Source: Opeltia flavorubescens (Eukaryota; Ascomycota; Lecanoromycetes; Teloschistales; Teloschistaceae). From it: 64,000 bases of DNA. Made by a program: the position numbers and the translations under genes. Positions within the stretch are counted from its first letter, which is position 1; the number at the start of each line of letters is the position of its first letter. The notes under the pieces are model-generated. The model searched no databases and was not told the DNA's origin. It worked only from the letters and a program-made list of their open reading frames with translations. Shown here one piece after another: positions 10,225-22,383 of this stretch. The stretch spans positions 275,932-339,931 of the forward strand of contig KE546968.1 of the NCBI GenBank assembly GCA_000442125.1. The letters are read 5' to 3'.

Positions 10225-13200
10225 AAACCTCCCTCGCCAATCCCCCTAGACTAAACCCCTCCCCCAGTAATTTCTGAAAACTGACCTCCAACCCAAACTC
10301 CCGGAAAATCCACGACCGGAATTCAGTCCCGATCATGCTGTCTAGGCCGAAACTCGCCAGACTCCGGCTTGCGAGTGCTTCGCTTGCCGCGCTCGTGCTT
10401 GCGGTCGCGGAATCGCTCGCACTCGACGCAGAAGTTTCGTCTGAGAGATCGAGGTTCAAAAGCCGTGCCAGACGCTGGAAGATAGATGATTGGATAGCTG
10501 CGACGGCGGCTTCAGGGGAGGAGGTTTTATGCAGTTGGCGGATGGATGAGATGGTGTTGCTGTTCGTATTGCTGTCATGACTGTGGTTGGTAGGATTAGG
10601 GGAGGAAGAAGCGGATTGCATATATTTCACAACACCCTCAAAGCGTGCATCCTCAAGCCAAAACGCATCCGTAGTCTCCCGTTGCTGGACCGAGTTGGCG
10701 AGTCGAGAGGGTTCGAAGCCGAGGATGATGGTCGCTGCTGTTGCGTCATCATCATAATCATCATTCGGACCGGATTCAAAGTTTGAACCATTGCCGATAT
10801 TTTTTGTTCGTCGGGGTTTCATCGCAGCCTCAAACCCAGCCAAGAGTTCATCTTCATGGATACCGTAGATGCCCTTTCTGAGTAAAGATTCTTCGATTTC
10901 CGGGTTGTCGGCTACGTAGCCTACGCCTAGGACCATGGGCAAGATCAAGCTAACACCAGGGAGACCTTTGCCCCTGCGATGCAGGGCGAGGGCGTCTTGG
11001 TAGGTGTTTCCCGCGGCGTAGTTGCTTTGCCCGGGGGTGCCGAGGATGCCGGACGTGGAGCTTAGGAGGACGAAGAAATCTAGTTCGAGATCGAGATGCT
11101 GGACTGCTTCGTGGAGGTTGCGTGAGCCTTTGACTTTTGGGTCGATGGTGGTGCGCCAGCTTGTGGGGTCCATGGAGTGGAAAAGACGGTCCTGATGAGT
11201 GGTAGATTACTCGTCAGCGGTTTTCATGTTCATTATTGGAGTATGGGAAATGGGGTTTTGTGTCCTTACGTTAAGGACCATAGCTGCATTAACAACGCCA
11301 CGCAGTTGTCTCTGCTGGTTGATGGTTTTCACGGCTATATTCACATCATTGCTATCAGCCACGTCGCCTTTCAAGACTGTAACTTCCACCCCGCGAGCCT
11401 CTATGCTGGAAATTAAATGTGCGGCAGCGGGACGTTCAGCGCCAGAGCGAGCCATGAAGGCGAGATGTCTGGCACCACGATCGACCATCCAAGACGTAAG
11501 ACTTCGGCCAAGACCCCCGAGACATCCTATTAGGAGGTATACTGCATCCGGGCTGAAACGTAGAGCGGGCTGTGAGGGTAGAGTCTGGAAGGCGGATTAG
11601 CGTCTTGTAAAGAGGGGATATTGATATCTGTACCTTGACGATGGGATGGTTCTCATACGAGACGACAGAGGTCCCTGAAACGATGCCGTTCGGGATTCGC
11701 GATACAACGTCGTCTACTTCGGAGATACTCGACACACACGTTGGTATTGCGGTAGAATGCATCTTATCTTTGTGCCACTGAACACACTGTCGGAGTAATC
11801 TAGTTGCTCGTTAGACGAATGCTCCGAAAAGTTCTGATGGTTGAATTTTCACCTTGCTGCCAGTTTTGGCTTTCTTTTGCAAACGTCCAACATATCAAAG
11901 CGGAGCACGTTCGCTTTGTTAGATGTCGGCAATTGGTCCAGTCCATTGGAAGAGGATTTCTCCTTGCCGATTAAGACAATCCGTGCGAACGGTGCTAGAT
12001 TCATCGCACATTCCTCGAGTAGACCGTCGAGTGTGTTTTCACTGAATATGACATCGGCCCCAAGTCCTTTAGTACATCTCTGTATCTCGTCTGCAATATT
12101 CCCGTCCTTGGAAAGTATGAGATTGTCATCGCTGAAACTAGAGTCCCGCAATTTGATATATGTGTCTTCATTTTCGGTCACGATAGTTGGTTTCGCTTTA
12201 CCAGCTTGACATACTCGCATAGCCGCGAGCCCCGCTGCTCCAGTGTTGTCAAGAATGAGAACCGTCTTAGAGAGATGTTAGTCTAAGGATTTGAGGCGTA
12301 GACATGAACACATACTTCATTTTCTTCAACATGGGCAAGCTCTTGAAGGCCATATAATGCTGTGGACAACGCCATGGGGAGCGATACCATTGTCTGACTC
12401 ATTAGACATGTCTTATAGCACCCGAAGAAGACGCTTACCTCCAATGAGTCGTTTTTCTCAATCGGACACAGCAGTATAGCAAGTGTTCTTTGAAATGTAG
12501 AGAAACCGTCAGAGGAGTATCCGACGACTCTGTCTCCAACTTTAATATGAGATACTTCTGAACCGACTGCCGTAACAATGCCTCCGACCTCGTGGCTAGA
12601 TATTGATCGAGACCCTAGTGCTGCAAGGGTAGGCGTATGCTTGAGTCTGGTCAGTCTTCAATCTGCGACAAGGATTGTTCATGCTCACAATTCCGACAGC
12701 CAAAACTTTGATTTCAGCCTGATCACTTCCTAGCGGCTGCACTGTCTCATCTTGGTCCTGAAAGTACAATTTTCCATCGTGAACCGTAGCCTTGAGCTTC
12801 GAATGGTCTCCAAGCGTGGAAGAAGCTGCCTTGTCCATAGCTGAAACACCCGTATCGATCGTCGGAGCAAGTCGACCGGTATAGATCACGCCCCTATCAA
12901 CAAGATATTCTGCCTCCAACCTACTTCCTGCTCTGACCTGTCTATCAGCGAACATCGCAATAGTCTCAGTCATTTGCTCAATAGTATTAGACGCCGTATC
13001 GAAATCCACGATCACCAAGTCAAGCGAAGCATTTTCTGACCGTAAGCATCGTGCCAGACCTGAGGTCATCGCATACTCAGGCTTTTGACCTGACAAAAGA
13101 CCTCCAGTGGTGACCCAAAGGATATGGGTGCTTGTCTGAACGAGATGCTGTAAACCTTTCAACTCGTCATCTTCAAGATCATAGCCGATGGCCCGATCAT

Positions 13201-16200
13201 TGTCTTCCAATATGATGACTTGGTCTTCAGGCCGGGCTTGCACTTCTCGTAGTAGGCTATTGCGGATTCTTCTATCGGACCAATTGTGGCCATTGAGCAA
13301 GCTGGCGGACAGTGGATTGACGTCGGTTCGCGTTACCTAGCGAAAATTAATTCATTTGTATCAAATTACTCATGACAGGATAATATGCGAACCAGCAAGG
13401 TAGATTGGCCGTCCGGGGTTGACTCTTGCTGATGCTTCTCCGGTGTTACACCATTAGTCATAGGCTCTACCCTTAACTTCTTCAGGAGTATGGTGTCTTT
13501 CTCTTTGAGATGGATTCTGCTGAAGCCGGAAGATTGCAGATCATTGAGAGTAATGTTTTCTTCAATGAAGTCAGAGCTACGATATCAAATCCGTGTTCAA
13601 CATCTCGTACCTTCACAGCATCCCATTAGCAGCAGAAATCCACCCGAGGCTAATCCACCAAAATATTGGCGTAGGTGCTCGCGCTCAAAGTTCACAGTCT
13701 GAACCTAGATTAGCTTCGCGCATCTAGATGCTCGATAGACTTACTTCTGGAACGGCGATCAGGTCATAGACTGCTTCGAGGGAGCTCTCATTTGTTTCCC
13801 TCAAGATATCAAATTCAACCATCTTGATGAAAGGATGATCTTTGAAAGTATCTTTCTTTTCCTGGAGCAGCCCTTCGGATGACATAGCAACCGTGAGATC
13901 GACTTGCACATTGCTCTTTATCAGCGCAGGCGCCAATCCGCCGTCTATATCGAGAATCTTGGTTGATACATTATTGTGGCACAGCATAGCGATGAAATCC
14001 AAGACGTCAAATTCCTCGAACGCAGTGAGTGCATCAGAAATCGGGGTCAATCCAAGATCCGGCATCCATCGCAATCGCCAATAAGGAATGTCTGGTTGGC
14101 TTCCTTGATGCTTTGGCGGAACAGCGGCTTCATATGCAACACAGTGAACTCCTTGGAGGTCCAGTATAAGTTTTCCGTCACCGGATACTAATTGCGAGTT
14201 GGCAGAAAAATGCCGATTGTCGCCATCATACACTCTTGTGTTTATCCTTGATGATTCCTCTTCGGCACGGATGCTCGCGGTCCAGAGCGTGATTGAATCG
14301 ATACCAATTGGTACAAATCCATGTGTAATACTGCTCAATTTCCCCACATATATTGATACTATGATTGATTGAAGACAACCATCAACGGTTCCCGGGTGGA
14401 TAATGTACTTTGACTCGCCTTGCGTGAGGCCAGATTCCAGCCTGATCCTTGCACTGCAGCTGGCTGCTTGGAGTTTGTGATCCATATGAATCTTGGTCAT
14501 GTTCTGGAACGTAGGACCATAATCGAATCCAACTTCGGACAAGCTTCTGTACCAAGATTTACCGCTTGCATGTAACGGAAGGATGAGGTCCGCCATCGGT
14601 ACGTGATCTAGTAATGATAAGCTTCGAGATCAATATTGAGCAGAATACTTACTCTTAGGTCTCTTGTTTATTCCGATCGTACCGGTAGCATGCTCTTTCC
14701 ACGTGCTCCCTTGTACGGGGATGGAAGATATGCTAAAGGTATACCATTGCTTTGAAGAATTTCTGGCGGAGAAGGCAGGTCCATTCCTACTACGGTGCAA
14801 AGCGAATAACGTTTCCACTCCATTGTCATTGTTCGGCACAACTAATGCGGCCTTAATAGAGACATCTCTCAATGTAAAACTGTGTATCTCTAATAAATCA
14901 TCGGAACCTATGTTAATCTGAGTGATCGCCTCTATGGCCATCGCGAAGTACCCGGCAGCCGGAAACACTACTTCGTTGCCGAGCTGTAAATGTCGTATCA
15001 GTGAGTGAACAGAAATCAATGCCTTGAGTACCTACTGTATGATCCTTGAGCCAAGGAATATCTGCTAGCCGTAGTATGTTTCGCCATTGTGGATCTCCAG
15101 GTGACAAGCCAGGGAGCATACGGCCCAGTAAGTCGTGACGAGGATGTTTGCCGCCTCGGTGTTCCCGGCTCTGTCGTGGTTCGGAATAGTATTTCTTCGA
15201 ATAATTCCATTGGTACGGGGGTAGATCGACGAGTAACGATCCAGACACATTTTCGACCTCGCCATTCGGAAGAAAACGCTCAATGCTTGTGACTGTACCA
15301 ATATCTATAGTGCTATTCCGGGCCCAGAGTTCTCCAGCAAGGTTAAGAAGTTGGTCCACGTCATTCTCTCCTCGCTTTAGCGTTGGGAAGTAAGTAAGAA
15401 CTTTATTCGCGTTTGAAGAGATCTGTCGAATTGGTCCGGAGAGTGCAGGATGAGGGCCAATCTCGACAACCATGTCCAGATCTGGCATCTTTTCTATGAG
15501 TTTAAGCATGGCCTCATTGAACAGAACCGGACTTTCGAGATTCAGTGCCCAATAGGTAGGATCAATTCCTTCGTCATCCATGAAAGACGTCGATACAGTG
15601 GATATCATACGGCAACGCCTTGGCTTCTGCGAGGCGCCAACACCACACATGTCTGCATTGATGAGCAATTTTCGATACTCAAGAGCAGCTGAGGCCATGT
15701 ATCGGGAATGGTATGCCCTTCCGCCCGTTCTAAGCACCCGAGCGAAAGTCTTCTCCGTATCGAAGCGTGCTTTGAGCTCGTCAATCGCATCTGCATCTCC
15801 ACTAAGAGTCACACTATCTGGTGAATTATGGCAGGCAACTACGACCTTGTCTTGATATCCTTCAAGATAGCGAAGTACCTCCCTTGCGCCGAGACTTACA
15901 GCCAGCATGGCTCCAGTCGCCTTGGCTGATGCTACGACTTTTCCACGATACAATGCAATTCGTATGGCATCCTGTGCTGAAAGATAGCCTGCGGTGAAAG
16001 CTGCAGCGATTTCACCTATAAACGATTATTGGTCAGATTACACAGGCAGTAAAGACGTGATACATAGGAACATACCCGACGAATGTCCGATGGTCACTTT
16101 AGGAAAGATGTTCCATCGTGCAAGTAGTTGAACGAGTCCAATTTGAACAGCCGTGCATAGCGGTTGGGCGATCTCAGCATCGTTGATATTGAAAGTGGAG

Positions 16201-18424
16201 TCGATATCTGAGAGACAACCTACGCCAAAATATGAGCATATGACGGTTGATGGCCAAGCTATTTCTTGCCTTCGATCGTCCAAGAAGGTGGGTTCGGGAG
16301 TTTGGTCAACACCTGATCGAGTTCTCGAATGGTCTTGGTATAGGATGGAAAGGCCTTGAACAGGCGCGAGCCCATCCCTTGCCACTGTGCCCCTTGGCCT
16401 GTCACATGTTTCAGCTTTGCTTACATTCGTGAATTACGATGCTGATTACCCGTGAAAACAAAACCAATAGTAGGTGAATTAGCAACCTGCTTGATATTTT
16501 GAAGTGCGTCTAGTATGTCAGTCATGATAGACTCCTGATAACATATGGTGTAAGCTCTGAATGCGAAGGTCGAGCGGCGCTCAGCCAATGTATACGCGAT
16601 ATCAAGAAGATTTGGGTGATATTTCATCTCCGAATATTTTCTGATATTTTGGATGATGGTAGTCTTATCGTGCGCAGAGAAGACCAGAAGATGAGGTTCA
16701 CCCGGCTTGCTATATATACCATTGGGAGCATTCGATTTCTCACGGGACTTGTACGCTCGGGGTGACTGGTTCCTGGTCAAATTTTCTATTATCGCATGTG
16801 CATTTGTGCCGCCATATCCAGAAGCATTGACGCTGATCCTGCTATTTTGCGACGAGGTAGGAAAAGATGTTGGTTCGGTGACAGGCTGAACGTGCCAGTC
16901 TTTCCATTGTACTACCAACAAAAAGATTAGCAGCTACATTTCTAGCTTGAACAAGAGATGAGACTCGTACCAGCAGTACTAAGGTTGACGATGCCTGCCG
17001 TCGGTGGGATGATTGCGTTCTCGATCGCCAAGATAGCCTTGATGATGGTCGATATACTGCTTGAGGCTTCGCTATGACCGATGTTCCTACGACTGTTCAA
17101 CATCGCTCTACGTAATGATACTTCAAGAAGAGCACCCACGGTTTGACCTTGAGTACGTCAGCCACATAAATCAGCGGTATCGAAATTGGAAAAGAGACTC
17201 ACACTGCCTACTAAAAGTGGTGGTCGGTTTTTCTTCTCGCCTATCATCGCCTGAGAAATGGCCTGTAGCTCTTTAGGATCTCCGGCTGGAGTTCCTGTAC
17301 CATGGCACTCCACATAGCTCGTTTTACTAGGATCGAGCCCTGCTTTTTCATATGCTGATCTTATCACGTCTACTTGCCCTTGAACGCTCGGATGGGAGAT
17401 TCCGACTCCGAAGTTTCTTCCATTGCTGTACCCTGTCAGCGATGAAATGGTCAAGCAAGCAAAACTATCGCTACTACCCACGAGTTTATTGCGGTGGAGC
17501 GAATTACTGCTCTTACAGGGTCTCCATCTCTCAAAGCTGTTGCTAATGGCTTCAAATACAATGCTCCGACACCCTCAGCCCGTGCATAGCCGTCCGCAGA
17601 CTCATCAAACGTGTGACATTGCGAAGTAGGTGATAGGACACCAAGCTTAGCGGTGTTCATATGCTGGTCAACAGTCAATATCAAGTTCGACCCACCGACA
17701 ATAGCTGCTTCGCAATCATGGCTTCTGATCGCAGAGCAGGCCATGTGAAGGGCAGTGAGCGAAGACGAGCAAGCCGTATTAATCACAGCACTGGTAGTCG
17801 TTAGCCATGAGGACTCCAAGGAAGAGATCTTTCTGACCTTGGACCATGGAAATTGAATACATGCGCAATCCTATTGGCTAGGATACCTGGATCTACGCCC
17901 GTGGCGCTATAGGTATGTCGAAAATCTGGCTCCTTGAAAGACATTTGCTGGAAATCACTCGTAAAGCTACCAATGAAGCATCCTGTAAGGGATCCTGATA
18001 CTTTTTGTAAAGCTGTGCCGCTGCTCTCTAAAGCTTCATATACAACCTCAAGCAACTTTCGTTGTTGGGGATCCATCCAAGTTGCTTCTACAGGCGTAAT
18101 ACCAAAGAATGAAGGATCAAAGTCAGCAGGATCACCTTCGAGAAAGTAACCGCCGGGGACATTGAAACTTCCTGGTCGTTCATTGTACGAATGAAAGAAC
18201 GCATCAAGATTGAAACGGCCTGGTGGAACCTTCATACTCTGTGGGCTACGAGCAGCCATCATGAGATCCCAATAATCTGAAGGAGAATCTACTTGCCCAG
18301 GAAGACGACAGGCTAGATATGAATTCAGCAGGGTAGAGGAAAAGCATTTTTTTGAAAGTAAATCAGTCATACCCATGCCAACAACAGCAATAGACTGCTC
18401 GAGGTTTCGATGCTCTCCGTCCAT
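10205..18424 (-). CDS. highly reducing type I polyketide synthase, KS-AT-DH-(remnant MT)-ER-KR-ACP
   Basis: Iterative HR-PKS encoded by many exons; start is the ATG at 18424 ([21 protein letters not shown] after removing the first intron). Domains in order: KS (about 18.37-16.9 kb) with active-site Cys in [12 protein letters not shown], His in [13 protein letters not shown] and VKPNIGHSEA; AT (about 16.4-15.5 kb) with GHSSG and YHS; DH (about 15.1-14.1 kb) with the [13 protein letters not shown] His block split by an intron and [10 protein letters not shown] Asp block; a shortened MT-like region (about 14.05-13.7 kb) in which the SAM motif reads ILDIDGG; ER (about 12.7-11.8 kb); KR (about 11.65-10.9 kb) with [10 protein letters not shown], the Ser of LLSSTSG and Tyr of [15 protein letters not shown] with FGLDSM near the end. 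No thioesterase or reductase release domain follows the ACP. The ER nucleotide loop reads [15 protein letters not shown], where active domains have GAGGVG, so ER is probably inactive. The methyltransferase is also probably dead. Confidence 0.92.
17140..17147 (-). other. 8-nt microexon inside the PKS ketosynthase
   Basis: The exon GTCAAACC is flanked by a 55-nt intron (17148-17202; GTGAGT donor, GGCTGACG branch region, CAAG acceptor) and a 53-nt intron (17087-17139; GTGGGT donor, GTAG acceptor). Only with this exon does the ketosynthase read [13 protein letters not shown], which restores the conserved Lys and the His motif. Any single-intron alternative gives a non-conserved residue series before NIGH. 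Confidence 0.8.
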
Positions 18425-20002
18425 GACTGACAGATTGATGTTCAAACCTGAAAAAAAATGACTGTCGTAGGAAGGAAGTGAAATAAATGGTAAGCAGATC
18501 GAAGCAGAGAGAGTTGATGAAAAATTTAGGGAAAAGCCAAGTATGCTTAAAAGTGTACAGATTTTTGAGCATTCATCATGGAAGTGAATGCTCAGTGCCA
18601 GTAAATGCTTTGTCGATGAGTCGACGAATATCTGCACTACAATATCTCATTCACACGAGCCACACCGCTCACTGAAGATGGAACAAGGCAAAGAGGCGCG
18701 GTGGTGGCAAATGCCTGAATTTTCGTAAGGGGGTTTTCAGCAGATGTCCATTTCCACATGCCGGCATACAAATCCTCATCCTCACTAAGATCTTCTGTGC
18801 ATGTCATCAGCCCTGAGAGGAGCGACTAGAAGAGGCCGGCCCAGATTGACGCAGATCTTTTCGAGATCCAAAGCACCGACACGTCAAAATTGAAGCCAAG
18901 GGTTGTCTGTGCCATGCAAGCAGTGAGGTTAGGGATCACATAGCCTCTCAGAATTGAAAGCCAGCAAGCGTTTCATGATGGGGCTTTTTCAAAGGATTCA
19001 TCTAAGCGCCAGGATGTGCTTCTTTGGCGTCCGGATTTTCGGATTGGTCATGCAAGAGTGGATACGTTCGTAAGTCCGCATGTACGACATGGTTGAGACT
19101 AGGGATATCCGCCCGAAATGGTTTGCCGTTGCTTCTCCCGGACGGACGGAAGGCCGGACCGCAAGTCACCCTTATTTCACAATCCTGATGGCGCAGAGGA
19201 AGAGGAGTCCCAGGCATAACGTAGTCAGACCAGCTTCGCCATATGCATGTAGATGGAGAGAGACACACTGAGACAGTATCAGCTCCTGATATTTCCACCT
19301 TGAGTACCTATCACTTGGCTGGGTTTTCAGAAGGGCTCGGCAAACTGCTCCCTGGCTTATCTGGATCGTATTCAAGGACCACAATACCTTGCCGTTCCAC
19401 AATTCCATCGATATGGAAGTTGAGGATCCCGGCCCAACCTGTCAAATTCCATTTCCATCGAATTGGTAAAAGCTCCTACCCCGGACCCCGTAGGATCCGT
19501 TCGTCGGATCAAATTCTCTCACGTCGGATGAGTGATTATGAGTCTGACAGGAGTGATCCATACCGGGAACACTATTCCTCAAGGGGTTGGTGTGAGGATT
19601 GCGCGTGAGGAAAGGATGCAATTTAAGGTTCGTTCGTAAATGTATTTGTAAAGGGCTATTCCCAATTGGGAAGGTGCGACTACCTACATTACTCTTCTAC
19701 CAAATATTATTCAGCCCACCCACAACTCATGTCGTACAGCAGTCACACGTCTGCCGAGGTGTATACCATATTGAGCTGTGCCTCGTCTTAACACAAGGAT
19801 ATCTCACATGCCAGGATCGCCAAGTATGCAGCTGCATTCAGAGGCTTGCTGCGCCATGTCTTGTCAATGTTGGTCTCCACCGACACCACGATTAATTGTA
19901 ACAACCCTCCTATTCCTCATGGATCTTTCTGTTCTGCTTCACAACATACAATGCCTAGTTGACGTTGTCTAAGGAATTACGGTCGTTCATCGTATACACA
20001 AA
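18425..20002. other. PKS upstream region, no supported gene
   Basis: No domain-bearing frame on either strand. Two direct copies of CGTCGGAT lie at 19502-19509 and 19522-19529, about 480 nt before the membrane-protein gene. This gap is where a cluster regulator might have been expected, but no Zn2Cys6, bZIP or other regulator motif is visible. Confidence 0.5.
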
Positions 20003-21132
20003 ATGTCTGCCCAGCAATCAGCTCCATTGAACAGCGAATACAACGGCTACAAGCTTACCTCCGTGGCCATCTTGTTCATTGTACTCGAAGCCATCTTCGT
20101 CGCTTCTCGCTTTTTCGCTCGACATGTGGCAAGAACACCGTGGGGTTTGGATGACTTTTTGATCCTACCGTCCCTTCTTTTCTGCTGGGGAATTGCTATA
20201 CTGTCGTTGGGTAAGTCTAGCGTGCTATCTTCAAGGACAATCTTTGACCATTGCAAAGTGATGGTGTATGCCTGCGGAGTCGGCCATCATGCGGATTATA
20301 TCCTAGCCACAGACCCAGGCACGTACACCAGTTGGGCCAAATCCGCCGTCGCCGTTGAAATCATCTATTGTACCTCGGTCGTCTTCCCTAAATTATCAAT
20401 TTTGGCCATGTATCTTCGCCTCTTTCCAGTCAAGAAAGCATATCGTTACACGATATTCATTCTCATGTTCATCATCACCACTAACGGTATTGCTGGCGTC
20501 TTGACATCTGGGCTCTCTTGCCGGCCCCTAGCGACGAGATGGAACCCTAAGCTTGGAGGTGACTGCATCAACGTCACATACTACTGGCGTTACATCAGCT
20601 TGGCGAACATCATCAGTGATGTTGTAATGCTCATCCTTCCTCTCCCCATCGTCTGGAAACTGCACGTCTCTCTGCCCCAAAAGCTGAGCTTGACCATCTT
20701 GTTCCTTACAGGAAGCTTGTGAGTAGCCACCTTGGAATCCTCCGTACACATCTCCAAGTAGACAGGGCGGGCAACTTAGAAAATTGCTAATGCACGGTTG
20801 ATTTTGATAGCGGCTTGATATCGTCTATCGTGCGCTTTGCAATTTTTTACGACAACGAAGCTTTCGTTGATGGCACATGGGCATCGGTACGACTCATGAC
20901 TTGGACATTGATCGAACCGGGAATATATTTGATCGCTGCATGTCTACCAAATCTACGACCGTTATGGCTTCACTTCCGAGAGCGGCTACCCTCGACTCGG
21001 CTGTCTCGCACGCAACTGTCAAACACAGTCCCGAAAGCTAAACAGCCCAAGTATTTCGAACTTGCGGAAAAGAACAGTGCCAATGTTGCTTCTAAATCAT
21101 CGGCATCCTCAAGAAACGATCTTGAATCATAG
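20003..21132 (+). CDS. rhodopsin-like (Pth11-related) fungal integral membrane protein
   Basis: Three exons, 20003-20210, 20259-20718 and 20811-21132, join to 329 residues. The first intron is 48 nt, a multiple of three, so the frame also reads through it; splicing restores SLVMVYACGVGHH, the usual family sequence. Seven hydrophobic segments are visible, with hallmarks of the fungal rhodopsin-like domain: RFFARHVARTPWGLDDFLI in the first loop, GVGHH, YLRLFP, CRPLATRWNP and DVVMLILPLPIVWKL. The C-terminal tail of about 60 residues is hydrophilic and Ser/Lys-rich. There is no CFEM domain. These proteins are putative GPCR-like sensors or membrane proteins of unknown ligand. It sits between the PKS and the tailoring genes, a common but unexplained position in metabolite clusters. 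It is not a Pyr4/PaxB-type terpene cyclase. Confidence 0.82.
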
Positions 21133-22383
21133 CTTCTATGAGCAGGTCCGGTGGAGGCAGCGATATCACACCACACTATACTACATCCTCCCAGCCAATT
21201 GACCATAGCGGATCGACTTGCTCGCAGGTTCACGTTGATGATGCGCCCCATCAGACATGCGTGTCATGCGACGAGCAGGTGGCAGACATTGATTGCAGAC
21301 AATGTGGCACTCTCGAGGTAATTTTACAAAGAATTTATATTTAATGATGAAGTTAACATGTGCAAGGATTTTTCTTCGCTTGGAGCTGCATTAGATTCTG
21401 GAAAAAAATTGAGATACGAGGTTGCAACCCTTGAAAGCAATGCAATGCGTGCCTGAAGATTTAAACTTACGAACTGCGGCCACCATATTACTATTGATTT
21501 TCGTATCGTGGCTGAGAGTTGTAAATCACCCATTAAAAATAACCATCCCCTTCGGATTACTCTAATCCGTTGCTGAGGGTTAAATACTTGAATGAGGGTG
21601 CTACACCAATGGACCAGAGACATAATATACCCAGCTATTTTCTACGTGCTACTGTCCAAACATTTTGTATCTCTGATAACTCCAACCTTTTGGCTTAGCA
21701 AATGCAGCCGATGCAGGAAATAATAGTAATTGATTAGCACAGTAAAGTTGCTTCAGCGAGGACCATACTTCTCAAGTCATGCTAAAAAGCGTGGCGCTGC
21801 GTCCTGTATAGCTACTTAGCTACCGCTCCCAATTACCGGTGCGCTTGAGATCCATCGTATCTTACATGTGCTGCAGGCCCGTGCCGTATCGGCTGCATTA
21901 TGAGGTCACATTGCTGTCACTCATGCTACAGCTCCGACGCACCACACCCGGATCCATGGTGGAGGCAAATTCTAGATTGCCATCCATTTGAAATTGCGGG
22001 AAATCTGCATGCAGCATCCTCGGCCGTTTCTACTGCATTTAGGGAACCATGTCAACATCGATCCTTCGACGCTGCGGCAATTTCAGGCTTAAGCTCGCCG
22101 CTGCCATGCATGTCTGCTCTTGCCGACCTGAGACAACTGTACCTAGTTCAAGGCAATACTTTCACAAAGCAAGTTTGAACGGCGAGAAAGGGCGCACTCC
22201 ATGACTGCTTGCTGAACTATGTTCAGCTCGGAACCCTCATGACACATCCTTCATAATTCCATCCCGTCTTGAAGATGGAGTTTCTTACATACCAGCCTAG
22301 AGTATCTGAGATGCCGACTCAGTTGTACTCCGATTCCCAAACTCGATGAGCTTCAGTCATCAAGAAGTGCAAAGTCCAACACC
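21133..22383. other. intergenic, no supported gene
   Basis: Only short open frames without recognisable families. The last 200 nt are presumably the promoter of the FAD monooxygenase. Confidence 0.5.

Noticed and set aside
16942-17139. Apparent Lys-to-Arg change in the ketosynthase ([10 protein letters not shown])
   Set aside because: It disappears when the 8-nt microexon at 17140-17147 is used, which gives [11 protein letters not shown]; the Arg codons belong to an intron.
20003-21132. Membrane protein as a PaxB/Pyr4-type terpene cyclase partner of the monooxygenase
   Set aside because: Its loops (RFFARHV..WGLDDF, GVGHH, YLRLFP, CRPLATRW) are those of the fungal rhodopsin-like family and it is longer than terpene cyclases.
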